Source of the DNA: DASCNA01 sp036011305
Lineage (GTDB): Bacteria > Verrucomicrobiota > Lentisphaeria > Victivallales > GWF2-38-69
DNA length: 64,000 bases
Direction of reading: 5' to 3'
Assembly: GCA_036011305.1 (NCBI GenBank)
Contig: DASCNA010000145.1
Span: forward strand, 21,435-85,434
The translations under genes and the position numbers were made by a program. Under the pieces are notes generated by a model. It saw only the letters and a program-made list of their open reading frames with translations, was not told where the DNA came from and made no database searches. Shown here in pieces: positions 50,752-60,182 of this stretch. Positions within the stretch are counted from its first letter, which is position 1. Each line of letters opens with the position of its first letter.

Positions 50752-53502
50752 ATGGAAAAAGTAGATAAAAAAAACAGTATCGGATTTTTTACAATAGTAT
50801 TAATAAATTTAGCGCTTCTTATTAACATCAGGTTTATTACGCATCTGTCCTGTGCTGATAATGATACCATTGCGTTTACTATTATAATAGCACTTTTATT
50901 CTTTTTCCCAATATGCATGGTAGTTGCAGAACTTCATCCCATTTGGCCGGAAGATAGCGGAATATATACCTGGGTTAGTAAAGCTTTTGGTAAAAGGATA
51001 GGTTTTATTACAGTTTTCCTCCAATGGTTTTTAATATTAATGCTTAGTCTTATTTTATTCCGCTCTGCTGCAGATAGAATAGCTTTTTCATTTACCAGAA
51101 CAAATAAGCAAGCTATATCTTTATCCTCTAATGATTATTATGTGGTACTTCTAATTATCATTTTCACTTGGGTAGCTATACTTATAAATCGAAAAGGGAT
51201 TTCTATAATTAAGAAATTAGCTGTAGTTACCGTACTGTTTCGTGTTATTATACCATTGATTGTAATGATTGTCCTGGCAATTCTGTACCTATCAATAGGT
51301 TATTCTTCAAATGCAGCACCACCTGTGACAAAGGATTTTACTGATATCACAAGTATACGCAACCTGTTTTTTGCTTTTAGTATATTTGCTTTATTTATTG
51401 GAATAGATGCACCTGCTAATTATGGGAAAGTAATTTTAAAACCAGGCAGATATCCTCGAGCAATCCTTGTTACAGGTGTTTTAATATTTATTATTCTGTT
51501 TGTCTTTATTTTTACAACGTCTATAATACTAAGCCATAAATCAGATTACTTTGTGTTTAATTTGCATATAACCCTTTCTGAAACTTTTCCTTCATATAAT
51601 TTTGATTTTCTGATTAGAGTTTTCGATTTGATTTTGGCGATAGGTACAATCGGATGTACCTGCATTTGGCTAATGACTGTTAGTAAAGGTTTTGTAAGAG
51701 TAATTGAAGACAGCAGGTTATTTTCTATATTTAGAAAAGAAAATAAAAATAATGCCCCTGTGAGATTTTTTGTATTACAGGCTGTTATTACCAGTTTTTT
51801 ATGTCTGTTATTTACTTTGCAGCCAACTATAAATTTAGCAGAAGTAATGATTTCACAGTTCTTTTTGCAGTTATACCTTATTTTGTACATAATTATCTTT
51901 ATTACATCAATAAAACTAAGATATATATACCCTGATATTAGAAGGCCTTATAAAATACCTTTTGGAAACGCTGGAATTTGGGGAGTAGCTATTATTGGAA
52001 TAATCGGTTCCGGTATTGCAATATTTATAAGCTGTTATTACCCTCTTAAATTTACAAGAGATGGTCATCCTGTTATAATTTCTATTTTTTTTAGTATAGT
52101 TTTACTTTTAGTTCTCCTAATGCCTTCTTTGGTTTTTATAAAAAAGCTTAAAATACTTGTATTTGAAAAGTCGGATCACTCTAATAACAGTCGAAGTAAA
52201 GTTGCATTGACACTTATAATTTTGGGAATTTCTGCTTATTTTGTTAATTACGTATTGAATGTATTAATAGCAAGACATATTAATGCTTCGCAATATGGTA
52301 ATTTAGCAGTTTTTTTAAGGACAGTTGTTATAGTATCTCTTTTACTTTTATTAGGAACTAATAATTCAGTAAATAAGTATCTGCCTAAATTTTTTATAAA
52401 TAATGATAGAGATAATATTAAGAAATTTGTCCACTGGAATTGGTTTGTTATTCGAAAAACATTTACTATTTATATTTTTGCTCTTTTTATTTTATATCTT
52501 ATTATGGGGATATTGAATTTTTTAGGAATAAAAAGTTTTTTTTCATACCCTTATGTATTTTACTATCTGGCTGTTGCGCCGTTTGCTTCTCTTACGGTTC
52601 TTTTTTCCAGCTATATTCTCAGTAATAAGTGGCCCATGCTGTTTTTTTTCTTTAGAAAGATAGCTGTAGCATTTATCATGCTTGCTCTAATGGGAGGTGG
52701 TGTACTCTTTTATAATGTGAGGATTAATTTATATAGTATTGGAGTATTTATTTTTACATCATACTTTTTAGTTATTCTTTTAGAATTGATATTCATCAAT
52801 AAAATCTATAGGGAACATAAATTTCAATTTATAGTAAACAGTATGAAAGAAATTGTTCATGGTGCAAAAGATAAGTCTAAATGGTTATCCGACTCATTTA
52901 AAATGATTGGGAGCCAGTTGATCTTGAATCTAATATGGGCTATTGATTTTTTTATATTGGAAACAATGCATTCATATGATAATGATGTTGGATATTATGC
53001 CGCAATTCTGGTAATTACAAATGTTCTTCTTATAACACCCAGTGCAATTACAACATTTCTTATACCAAAAATTACTCATTATGTAGAAGAGAAGAAATAT
53101 AAAGAGCTTCAGGTTAATATAAATCTTATTAATTTGCTGAACATTTCAATTTTAGCAGTTTTGCTCATTCTTTTACTGATATTTTCTAAGTTTTTATTGC
53201 TGATTTTTGGAAAAGGATACGATTCAGCAGAAATACCTTTTATTATTTTGTGTTTTACATATTTTTTAGCTGCAGTATTTATTCCTACAGGTAAAATTTT
53301 ATCTTTTCTTGATACTGGTATTCAGTTTAAAATCAATATTATAGAGCTTATAATTGTTATTATTTTAGGAGTTATTTTTACTCTCATGTGGGGATTAACA
53401 GGTATCGCATTATCAGTGTTTATTTCAATTTCAACAAAATCTATTTTAGCTTACATTAATGTTAAAAGAAAACTTAAAATTAATCCACTGTCATTATTTT
53501 AA
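50752..53502 (+). CDS. APC permease-flippase fusion protein, copy 4
   Basis: A 916-residue paralogue. Permease half with VAELHPIWPEDSGIYTW, grouping with copy 3, and RYIYPDIRRPYKIPFGNAG; flippase half (ARHINASQYGNLAVFLRT, DVGYYAAILVITN, SAITTFLIPKI) is more diverged than those of copies 2 and 3. Linker EKSDHSNNSRSK. AAAGGA lies five bases before the ATG, and the gap to copy 3 is only 35 bases, so these two are probably co-transcribed. A hairpin terminator follows the stop. Confidence 0.85.
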   Translation: MEKVDKKNSIGFFTIVLINLALLINIRFITHLSCADNDTIAFTIIIALLFFFPICMVVAELHPIWPEDSGIYTWVSKAFGKRIGFITVFLQWFLILMLSLILFRSAADRIAFSFTRTNKQAISLSSNDYYVVLLIIIFTWVAILINRKGISIIKKLAVVTVLFRVIIPLIVMIVLAILYLSIGYSSNAAPPVTKDFTDITSIRNLFFAFSIFALFIGIDAPANYGKVILKPGRYPRAILVTGVLIFIILFVFIFTTSIILSHKSDYFVFNLHITLSETFPSYNFDFLIRVFDLILAIGTIGCTCIWLMTVSKGFVRVIEDSRLFSIFRKENKNNAPVRFFVLQAVITSFLCLLFTLQPTINLAEVMISQFFLQLYLILYIIIFITSIKLRYIYPDIRRPYKIPFGNAGIWGVAIIGIIGSGIAIFISCYYPLKFTRDGHPVIISIFFSIVLLLVLLMPSLVFIKKLKILVFEKSDHSNNSRSKVALTLIILGISAYFVNYVLNVLIARHINASQYGNLAVFLRTVVIVSLLLLLGTNNSVNKYLPKFFINNDRDNIKKFVHWNWFVIRKTFTIYIFALFILYLIMGILNFLGIKSFFSYPYVFYYLAVAPFASLTVLFSSYILSNKWPMLFFFFRKIAVAFIMLALMGGGVLFYNVRINLYSIGVFIFTSYFLVILLELIFINKIYREHKFQFIVNSMKEIVHGAKDKSKWLSDSFKMIGSQLILNLIWAIDFFILETMHSYDNDVGYYAAILVITNVLLITPSAITTFLIPKITHYVEEKKYKELQVNINLINLLNISILAVLLILLLIFSKFLLLIFGKGYDSAEIPFIILCFTYFLAAVFIPTGKILSFLDTGIQFKINIIELIIVIILGVIFTLMWGLTGIALSVFISISTKSILAYINVKRKLKINPLSLF

Positions 53503-53510
53503 GAATAACG

Positions 53511-53535
53511 GAAGGTGCTATTTTTCAGCACCTTC
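53511..53535 (+). terminator. Terminator after the fusion-protein array
   Basis: GAAGGTGCT-ATTTTTC-AGCACCTTC, a perfect 9-bp stem and 7-base loop, followed at 53544 by GTTTTTTATATTT. It lies between convergent genes and may serve both. Confidence 0.85.
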
Positions 53536-53549
53536 AATGTACTTGTTTT

Positions 53550-54950
53550 TTATATTTCTATTATTTTTCCAGGATTTAGTATCAATTTTGGGTCAAAAAC
53601 CTCTTTTATACCTTTTGAGATTTTCATTCCTGTTGCTTTGATTGATTTTTTCAAATATGGTACTTTGGCATAACCTATTCCATGTTCTCCGGATACATTA
53701 CCGCCAATTTCCTCTGTTCTGGTATAGAGACGCTCGAAAACATTGTCCAAAGTTTTTTCCCAGGTTTTATTATCAAGATCATCTTTTAATACATAGATGT
53801 GAAGATTTCCGTCACCTGCATGACCAAAACTTCTTATCTGTATATTATATTCTTTCTGAAGAGCATGTGAGAATTTAATAAATTCTGCTATCTTATCTCT
53901 AGGCACAACTACATCACATTCATCAAGTTCTGTCGTTGAAGCTTTAATAGCTTCTAAAAATGTACCTCTCGCAGACCATATAGATTCATTCCTTTCAGGA
54001 GTATTTGAGATAAATACATCTATTGCTCCTGCATCTAAACATTTGTGGGCAATTTTTTCATATGATTCCTCTAATTCGCTTTTTGTATTTCCGTCAAATG
54101 TTAATATTAAATATGCATCTGCTGTATTATGCGGGAATTTTTTACCTATATATTTTTCAGTATTCAGTATTGCTTCACGTTCCGTAAACTCCAGAGCTGT
54201 AGGTATTATTTTTGATTTTAAGATAGTAGGCACAGCTTCGATAGCTTTTTCAAGACTGGGGAAGGGGACTAATAATGAAATATTGAATTTTGGTACTGGT
54301 AATAGTTTAAGTATCGCTTTAGTAACAATGACTAATGTTCCTTCCGATCCAATTATAATATCTTTAAGGCTGTAACCTGAACTGGTTTTGACAATTTTTC
54401 CGCCAATTTTATCCATTTCTCCATTTGGATAGACTATTTCCAACCCCAAAACATTTTCTCTGGTAACACCATATTTCATGGCACGCATACCGCCAGCATT
54501 AGTATTAATATTACCGCCTATGGTTGCACTTTTTTCACCTGGATCTGGAGCATAGAAATAACCGGTTCCATCAAGATAGGATATTATATCCATCAGAAGG
54601 ACTCCTGATTCTACTGTAAGAGTCATATTGCTTTCATCCATTTCCAGGATATTGTTCATTTTGCATAAACTGAGCATAATGCCGCCGTAAACAGCCACTG
54701 CAGATCCCACTAAACCCGTACCCTGTCCTCTGGGAGTTACAGGTATATTATTATCATAGGCATATCTCATGACCTTAGAGATTTCTTCTGAGTTGTTCAC
54801 TTCAACCAATACATCGGGATAAACTTTTTTTGCTGCAAGTTCATCATGACTGAAATCTTCATTTATTTCATTGCCGGTATATACTTTATCTTTACCTAAT
54901 ATTGAAATAAGAGCATCAATATTTTTCTGAGTTATTTTATTGTATTCCAT
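53550..54950 (-). CDS. FAD-linked oxidase, GlcD/LctD-type (D-)lactate or glycolate dehydrogenase
   Basis: A 466-residue flavoenzyme of the GlcD/D-lactate dehydrogenase group. The FAD-binding domain occupies about residues 38-215 (VTPRGQGTGLVGSAVA, GYFYAPDPGEKSATIGGNINTNAGG, VKTSSGYSLKDIIIGSEGTL). The C-terminal domain carries the metal/substrate histidines in SFGHAGDGNLHIYV and SGEHGIG. It is the last gene of etfB-etfA-glcD; the Acetobacterium lactate dehydrogenase/Etf complex (LctBCD) has this gene order and uses electron confurcation to oxidise lactate with NAD. Lactate is the best guess; glycolate or another 2-hydroxy acid is possible. Confidence 0.88.
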   Translation of the reverse strand: MEYNKITQKNIDALISILGKDKVYTGNEINEDFSHDELAAKKVYPDVLVEVNNSEEISKVMRYAYDNNIPVTPRGQGTGLVGSAVAVYGGIMLSLCKMNNILEMDESNMTLTVESGVLLMDIISYLDGTGYFYAPDPGEKSATIGGNINTNAGGMRAMKYGVTRENVLGLEIVYPNGEMDKIGGKIVKTSSGYSLKDIIIGSEGTLVIVTKAILKLLPVPKFNISLLVPFPSLEKAIEAVPTILKSKIIPTALEFTEREAILNTEKYIGKKFPHNTADAYLILTFDGNTKSELEESYEKIAHKCLDAGAIDVFISNTPERNESIWSARGTFLEAIKASTTELDECDVVVPRDKIAEFIKFSHALQKEYNIQIRSFGHAGDGNLHIYVLKDDLDNKTWEKTLDNVFERLYTRTEEIGGNVSGEHGIGYAKVPYLKKSIKATGMKISKGIKEVFDPKLILNPGKIIEI

Positions 54951-54963
54951 GATTTATAACCTC

Positions 54964-56160
54964 CTAAACAATCTTTCTACCATTTTTGATCTTTTCTATT
55001 AACTGTGGGATAATCTCATATACATCGCCGACAATCCCATAATGTGCTACATCAAATATAGGCGCATTACTATCATTGTTTATTGCAAAAATAGTATCGG
55101 CATTACTCATCCCTGCTCTGAATTGAATTGCTCCTGAAATACCGCATGTAATAATTAATTTGGGTTTAACAGTTCTTCCGCTTAAACCAATTTGGCGTAT
55201 GGGATCTACTATCCCTTCCTCAATTAAAGGCCGTGAACTGCCTAATTCTGCGTCAAGTAATTTGGCTAACTCATTTACCATATTTAAATCTTCTTTCTTC
55301 TTAAACGCTCTTCCCACAGCAATAATAACAGGTGCATCTTCTATATTTGCAGTTTTTTCTTTCTGTTTGATCTCAAGAATTTCTATATCTGATTTTAATT
55401 TTCTTTCCTCAATATTACAGCATATGAGTTTAGCACTGTTTTTTTTCCCTTTTTCTTTTGGCGGATCAAAGACTTTATATCTCACAGTTGCAAACTGTGG
55501 TCTATGATCAGGTGTCCTTATATGTGCCATTATATTTCCGCCGAATGCAGGTCTAATCTGATCTAAATCGGTATTTAGCTGAACATCAAGTACTGTACAG
55601 TCTGCAGTTAAACCAGTTTTAAATGTTGCGGCAACTCTTGGAGCTAAGGATCTTCCGATATTTGTAGCTCCCACAAGTATGCTTGAAGGTTTTGTTTTAT
55701 TTATAAAATCGGTGAATACTGATTTATAAGGTTCTATTTTAAAGTTATCTAATTCTTGTTGGTCATATACATAGAGTTCATCAATACCCCATTCCAATAT
55801 CTCGTCAGCATATTTTTTTACATCGTAGCCGGCTAATAAGCAGTAAACTGGATGGTTAATTTTTGCAGCCATTTCTTTGGCCTTACCTATTAGTTCATAT
55901 GATACAGGATGTATTTTTCCTTCACTGCGCTCAATAAAAACTGCTATACCTTCCCATGAAGATTTATCTATATAAGGTCTGTCTGTTTCTACTATTTCAA
56001 ATGCTCCTATCGGACCTTTTTTGACGCATAGACTGCACATTTTACAGGCGGCATTAACAGTTATTTTTCCATCTATATTTTCTAATGCATTAAATGGGCA
56101 AACTTCTAAGGTATTTTCTATATTATCAATCTTATTCTGGTGTATTATCAATTTAGACAT
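54964..56160 (-). CDS. etfA: Electron transfer flavoprotein alpha subunit with ferredoxin domain
   Basis: A 398-residue EtfA with an N-terminal extension carrying cysteines in VCPFNAL and CKMCSLCVKKGP (about residues 20-50), a single [4Fe-4S]-type motif. The EtfA core follows from about residue 65; the C-terminal FAD domain shows SSRPLIEEGIVDP, RQIGLSGRTVKP, CGISGAIQF and AINNDSNAPIFDVAHYGIVGD. The ferredoxin extension is characteristic of LctC-type EtfA in anaerobic lactate-dehydrogenase complexes. It starts 15 bases after etfB and ends 13 bases before the oxidase gene. Confidence 0.93.
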   Translation of the reverse strand: MSKLIIHQNKIDNIENTLEVCPFNALENIDGKITVNAACKMCSLCVKKGPIGAFEIVETDRPYIDKSSWEGIAVFIERSEGKIHPVSYELIGKAKEMAAKINHPVYCLLAGYDVKKYADEILEWGIDELYVYDQQELDNFKIEPYKSVFTDFINKTKPSSILVGATNIGRSLAPRVAATFKTGLTADCTVLDVQLNTDLDQIRPAFGGNIMAHIRTPDHRPQFATVRYKVFDPPKEKGKKNSAKLICCNIEERKLKSDIEILEIKQKEKTANIEDAPVIIAVGRAFKKKEDLNMVNELAKLLDAELGSSRPLIEEGIVDPIRQIGLSGRTVKPKLIITCGISGAIQFRAGMSNADTIFAINNDSNAPIFDVAHYGIVGDVYEIIPQLIEKIKNGRKIV

Positions 56161-56175
56161 ATGAACTTCTCCCTG

Positions 56176-56964
56176 TTAAATAAATTTGAGCTCAGTTAAT
56201 TTATCAACTATTCTGGTTGATAGTTCATCACTTTTTCCTTCCCATATTTCATGTTCATCATTACATGGAGGAGGAAATATTTTTATAACCTGTGTAGGTG
56301 ATCCTGTCAGGCCGTATTTAGTTTCATCTTTATCTTCAAAATCATTAAGTTTATATGTAGGAATGTTCTTGTTCTGTGTATGTAGTTTTCTAATAAAAGA
56401 AGGCAGTCTTGCCTGACCTATTCCGGAATCAACTGTTATTAGACATGGCAGTTTAATCTTTAAGATTTCTGTAGTTCTATCCATGTCAGTCTCAACAGTT
56501 ATTGATGTTTCATCCATTTCTATAATATTTTTAATATAAGCAGCGTGAGGTATATCAAGAAAGTTAGCTATCTCTGGACCTACCTGAGCTGTATCGCCGT
56601 CAGTTGTCTGCTTTCCGCATATTATTAAATCAGGTTCAGGAAGTTTTTTAATTCCCTGTGATAGTGTGTAGGCTGTAGCCAATACATCGGCTCCGGCAAA
56701 TTTACTGTCTGATACCATAACACCGTCATCTACCCCCATCATAAAGGCTTCTTTTATTATTTCTTTTGCCTGTGGAGGCCCCATGGTAATAGTATGTACT
56801 TTTGCATTGTATTTGTCTTTTAACTGTACTGCTGCTTCTATAGCGTATAGATCATATGGATTGATCTTTGATTCAATTCCTCCACGTCGCAATACCCAGG
56901 TTTTTTCATCAATATCCACTTCAGTTGTACTTGGAACCTGCTTAATACATACAAGTATGTTCAT
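56176..56964 (-). CDS. etfB: Electron transfer flavoprotein beta subunit
   Basis: A 262-residue EtfB. It begins ILVCIKQVPSTTEV and has NPYDLYAIEAAVQLK, ITMGPPQAKEI and ICGKQTTDGDTAQVGPE, the last being the loop over the flavin that in bifurcating Etfs binds NAD and FAD. An AGGAGG ribosome site lies six bases before the ATG. It is the first gene of the operon, downstream of two direct repeats at 56996-57022. Confidence 0.94.
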   Translation of the reverse strand: MNILVCIKQVPSTTEVDIDEKTWVLRRGGIESKINPYDLYAIEAAVQLKDKYNAKVHTITMGPPQAKEIIKEAFMMGVDDGVMVSDSKFAGADVLATAYTLSQGIKKLPEPDLIICGKQTTDGDTAQVGPEIANFLDIPHAAYIKNIIEMDETSITVETDMDRTTEILKIKLPCLITVDSGIGQARLPSFIRKLHTQNKNIPTYKLNDFEDKDETKYGLTGSPTQVIKIFPPPCNDEHEIWEGKSDELSTRIVDKLTELKFI

Positions 56965-57431
56965 ATTGATCCTCCTGTTTAAACTTAAATAAATACTGCA
57001 GTTAACTTATCTGCAGTTAACTATGTTTTAAAACTTATATGAATAAAAATAGTGCTTGTACTTTAAATATGTGACACCAATGTACACGAAAATTGTATTT
57101 TTCCTTAAAATATTAAAATAAATTTTAAAGATCTGTTATTACAGTAATTCTAATATTGATATTTAGAAAATATATATTTGCTATAGAACGTATCTGAATT
57201 ACAAATGAAAGTTATATTATCAATTATAAAACAATAACATTATGTTAAAGGTTTAAAAATTACTTGTCCATTTTTCGGTTGTATAAAATTAAATATCTGA
57301 TTATATGTAAATAAAATAATTGTTAATTATTAATGGTAAATGGTTAATTAGAATTTTAGATATTTTGATATATATATATTATAAGCCTAATGCTTAAAAC
57401 CTAATACCTAAAACTGTGGATAGGTAAATAT
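56965..57431. other. 467-base divergent intergenic region, etfB / ada
   Basis: Very AT-rich. The only clear structure is the pair of direct repeats at 56996-57022. A short repetitive stretch with TTAATTATTAATGG and GGTTAATTAG lies near 57320-57355, and AAAACCTAATACCTAAAACT near 57398-57415. No coding frame or known RNA was seen. Confidence 0.5.
56996..57022. promoter_or_regulatory. Two direct repeats upstream of etfB, candidate operator
   Basis: CTGCAGTTAACT occurs twice, at 56996-57007 and 57011-57022, 15 bases apart. Each unit joins two palindromic hexamers (CTGCAG and GTTAAC). They lie about 30-60 bases upstream of the etfB ATG, where a regulator could act on the promoter. Confidence 0.45.
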
Positions 57432-58478
57432 ATGAAAGACAAACAACTGCCTGATTTTGACATTATGTATAAAGCGCTCATCAATAAAGACAGCTCTTTT
57501 GAAGGTATCTTTTTTGTAGGTGTCAAAACTACTGGTATTTTCTGCAGACCTACCTGTACAGCTAGAAAACCTAAGAAAGAAAATGTTGAGTTTTTTTCTA
57601 CTTCTAAAGAAGCTTTGGATTATGGTTATAGACCGTGTCGTATGTGCCATCCTATGGAGATGTACGGTACTATTCCTGAATGGCTTCAACCGCTGATGAA
57701 AGAGATAGAAGGAAATCAGGGAATAAAACTTAAAGATTATGATTTACGGAACAGAAATCTGGAACCAGCACGGGTTAGGAGATGGTTTAAGAAACATCAT
57801 AATATGACATTTCAGGCATATCTCAGATCTTTAAGAATTAATAGAGCATTCGGTCAGATAAAACATAATGAAAAAATAATAAGTCCCGCCTATGAAAACA
57901 GTTTTGATTCTCTAAGCGGATTTAACAGTGCATTTAAAAAAGTAGCAGGTTTTAATCCATCTGAAAGCTGCGATAAAAAAATTATAAATATAACCAGACT
58001 GTTAACTCCCATAGGACCGATGTTTGTTGCAGCTACAGACAAAGGGGTATGCCTTCTTGAATTTACAGATAGAAGAATGCTGGAAACTGAAATTAAACAA
58101 CTTAAAAAATTTTTCAATGCCGAATTCGTACCAGGAGAGAATAAATATTTCAAGACTTTAAATAAACAGCTTTCAGAGTATTTTGCAGGAACAAGAAAAT
58201 CATTTGATATACCGCTAATAACGCCTGGTACAGATTTTCAGAAAAAAGTTTGGAATGCTTTGCAGAAGATTCCTTACGGTGAAACAAGGTCATATCAGGA
58301 ACAGGCTGTCAATATCAATAAACCAAAAGCAGTCAGAGCTGTAGCTTCAGCAAATGGATGTAACAAAATAGCTATAATTATTCCATGTCACAGAGTAATA
58401 GCAAAAGATGGCACGTTAGCAGGTTACGGCGGAGGAATATGGAGGAAGCAATATCTGCTAGATTTGGAAGCACTATAA
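57432..58478 (+). CDS. ada: Ada: bifunctional DNA alkylation-repair protein and regulator
   Basis: Repairs methylphosphotriesters and O6-methylguanine. The 348-residue protein has zinc-site cysteines C38, C42, C69 and C72, at exactly the E. coli Ada positions (C38 is the phosphotriester acceptor). An AraC-type HTH follows at about residues 95-185 (RVRRWFKKHHNMTFQAYLRS, FNSAFKKVAGFNPSE). The C-terminal methyltransferase contains IIPCHRVIAKDG with acceptor Cys 319, and GYGGGIWRK. Full-length three-part architecture, so it can both repair and activate transcription when methylated. It starts at ATG 57432. The ABC operon begins 93 bases downstream but has its own operator. Confidence 0.94.
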   Translation: MKDKQLPDFDIMYKALINKDSSFEGIFFVGVKTTGIFCRPTCTARKPKKENVEFFSTSKEALDYGYRPCRMCHPMEMYGTIPEWLQPLMKEIEGNQGIKLKDYDLRNRNLEPARVRRWFKKHHNMTFQAYLRSLRINRAFGQIKHNEKIISPAYENSFDSLSGFNSAFKKVAGFNPSESCDKKIINITRLLTPIGPMFVAATDKGVCLLEFTDRRMLETEIKQLKKFFNAEFVPGENKYFKTLNKQLSEYFAGTRKSFDIPLITPGTDFQKKVWNALQKIPYGETRSYQEQAVNINKPKAVRAVASANGCNKIAIIIPCHRVIAKDGTLAGYGGGIWRKQYLLDLEAL

Positions 58479-58519
58479 AAGTAGCACAATAGAATTTGAC
58501 TTGTTTTTTGAAAAACAAA

Positions 58520-58541
58520 GTGTTATAGTTAGATATAACAG
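58520..58541 (+). promoter_or_regulatory. Candidate GntR/YtrA operator, site 1
   Basis: TGTTATA-GTTAGA-TATAACA (58521-58540), perfect 7-bp arms with a 6-base centre, 31 bases before the ABC ATPase gene. A TTGACT hexamer at 58496 is placed as a possible -35, so the palindrome would overlap the -10 region. A second copy lies at 61362-61383. Confidence 0.65.
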
Positions 58542-58571
58542 CTTGATAAAACAATAAATTGACATTGAATT

Positions 58572-59435
58572 ATGATAAAAATTGAAAATTTAAGCTTTGG
58601 CTATAATAAACAGAATTTGCTTTTTAATGATCTGAATTTTGAAGTGAAACCAGGTAGGATTTATGGAATTTTAGGAAAGAATGCTGCTGGTAAAACTTCT
58701 TTACTTCATCTTATGATTGGTCTTTTATCTTCTTATAAAGGATCAATTACCGCATTTGATGAAACACCTAAAAAAAGAACACCGTCTTTTTTAAATCAAA
58801 TCTATTATCTGCCTGAAATATTTTATACTCCTAAGGTTTCTGTCAATGAGTATGTAAAACTGCACAGCCCTTTTTACGATAACTTTGCTATGGATATTTT
58901 TGATGACTGTATAAGAACTTTTGGCATTGAATGTTCTAATAAAGTCAGTTCGCTGTCATTTGGTGAACAGAAAAAAGTATTGATATCATTTGCACTTGCA
59001 ACGTGCAGTTCTGTAATACTGCTTGATGAACCTACAAATGGGCTTGATATACCCGGGAAGAGTATTTTTAATAAATTAATTTTAAAATATGTGACAGAAG
59101 ATCAGTCTATCTTGATAGCGACACATCAGGTTAAAGATCTTCAGAATATTATTGATCCCATAATAATATTAGACAGCGGTAAAGTTGTTATAAATAGTCC
59201 CAGGGAACTGATAGATGATCGGATAGCATTTTACTTTACAAGAAAACTTGTGGATGATAATAATGTAATATACAGCGAAAGAACTCCTGGAGGATACCTG
59301 ATCATTGCTGAACGTGATAAATTTGATGGGGATGAAATAAAATTTGAGCTGTCGCCTTTTTTTAAATCTGTTCTGAAAGATACAGATACTTATCAGAAAA
59401 TTCTAAAAAACAGTGGTGATGACAATGAAAAATAA
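58572..59435 (+). CDS. ABC transporter ATPase, YtrB-like
   Basis: A 287-residue ATP-binding subunit. Walker A is GKNAAGKTS, signature LSFGEQKKV, Walker B VILLDEPTNGLDI, and an H-loop ATHQ. A C-terminal extension of about 70 residues follows. The permease gene overlaps its 3' end and a GntR regulator follows, the arrangement of ytr-type loci that respond to cell-envelope stress or peptide antibiotics. Starts at ATG 58572, downstream of the candidate operator. Confidence 0.9.
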   Translation: MIKIENLSFGYNKQNLLFNDLNFEVKPGRIYGILGKNAAGKTSLLHLMIGLLSSYKGSITAFDETPKKRTPSFLNQIYYLPEIFYTPKVSVNEYVKLHSPFYDNFAMDIFDDCIRTFGIECSNKVSSLSFGEQKKVLISFALATCSSVILLDEPTNGLDIPGKSIFNKLILKYVTEDQSILIATHQVKDLQNIIDPIIILDSGKVVINSPRELIDDRIAFYFTRKLVDDNNVIYSERTPGGYLIIAERDKFDGDEIKFELSPFFKSVLKDTDTYQKILKNSGDDNEK

Positions 59436-60171
59436 CTTCTTTTCACTAAATAGATTTCTCTATTATTTTAAATTGAATGTGAAACTGAATTTGAAGGATT
59501 ATCTACTGGCTCTGTCTGTCATAACTTTAATTATAATAGCATTAAATTTTCTAAATAGCTTAACAACAAAAACTATTGGAATTTCCTATGAAGAATTCAA
59601 TAGCTACTGTTACTATATTATGCTCTATCTGGTGGGATTCCATTTAGCCGGGATATCTTTCAGTTCTTTTAAGGATAAAAACCGTATAAGTGGTTTACTG
59701 ACTATTCCGGTTTCTTCATTTGAAAAATATATTTCAAGTTTGCTGATAAATTCAATTCTGTTTTTTATTTCATTCTCAGTACTCTATAGTTTGGGAACAT
59801 TTATTTTCTTTATTCTGTCAGGATCAACTCACAGTTTTTATAATACATTTAATGACGGGAGTCTATTTTTCTCTGTGCTCTTTTTTTCTCTTCAGTCAAT
59901 ATTTTTTGCAGGAAGTCTTTTTTTTAAAAGATATGAAACTCTCAAGACAGTTTTAATAATACTGCTGGTTACAGTAGTGATTTATTTTCTAAACTATATC
60001 CTTTTATATGGTATATATTTCATAACGAATTTCACTTATAACCGCCTAATGTTTACTCCGTTGTATGTAAATGTTTATTATGCCGTGTATTCTGTGCTGT
60101 TCTTCATTGTTCTGCCTGTGTTATGTCTTATAGCTGGCTATTTCAGGTTAAAGGAAGCAGAATTTATATAG
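59425..60171 (+). CDS. ABC-2-type permease protein
   Basis: About 248 residues with six hydrophobic segments (for example YLLALSVITLIIIALNFL near the start and VLFFIVLPVLCLIAGYFRL at the end). The frame starts before the end of the ATPase gene; ATG 59425 (MKNNFFSLNRF) is the most likely start, with GTG 59413 and ATG 59419 as alternatives. Together with the ATPase it should form a homodimeric-type exporter. Substrate unknown; antibiotic or envelope-stress detoxification is an inference from the family. Confidence 0.8.
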   Translation: MKNNFFSLNRFLYYFKLNVKLNLKDYLLALSVITLIIIALNFLNSLTTKTIGISYEEFNSYCYYIMLYLVGFHLAGISFSSFKDKNRISGLLTIPVSSFEKYISSLLINSILFFISFSVLYSLGTFIFFILSGSTHSFYNTFNDGSLFFSVLFFSLQSIFFAGSLFFKRYETLKTVLIILLVTVVIYFLNYILLYGIYFITNFTYNRLMFTPLYVNVYYAVYSVLFFIVLPVLCLIAGYFRLKEAEFI

Positions 60172-60182
60172 AGATAACTGAT

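Noticed and set aside
42214..53502. Fusion genes as an assembly artefact
   Set aside because: Four diverged copies share the same junction and the frames are intact, so a mis-join is unlikely.
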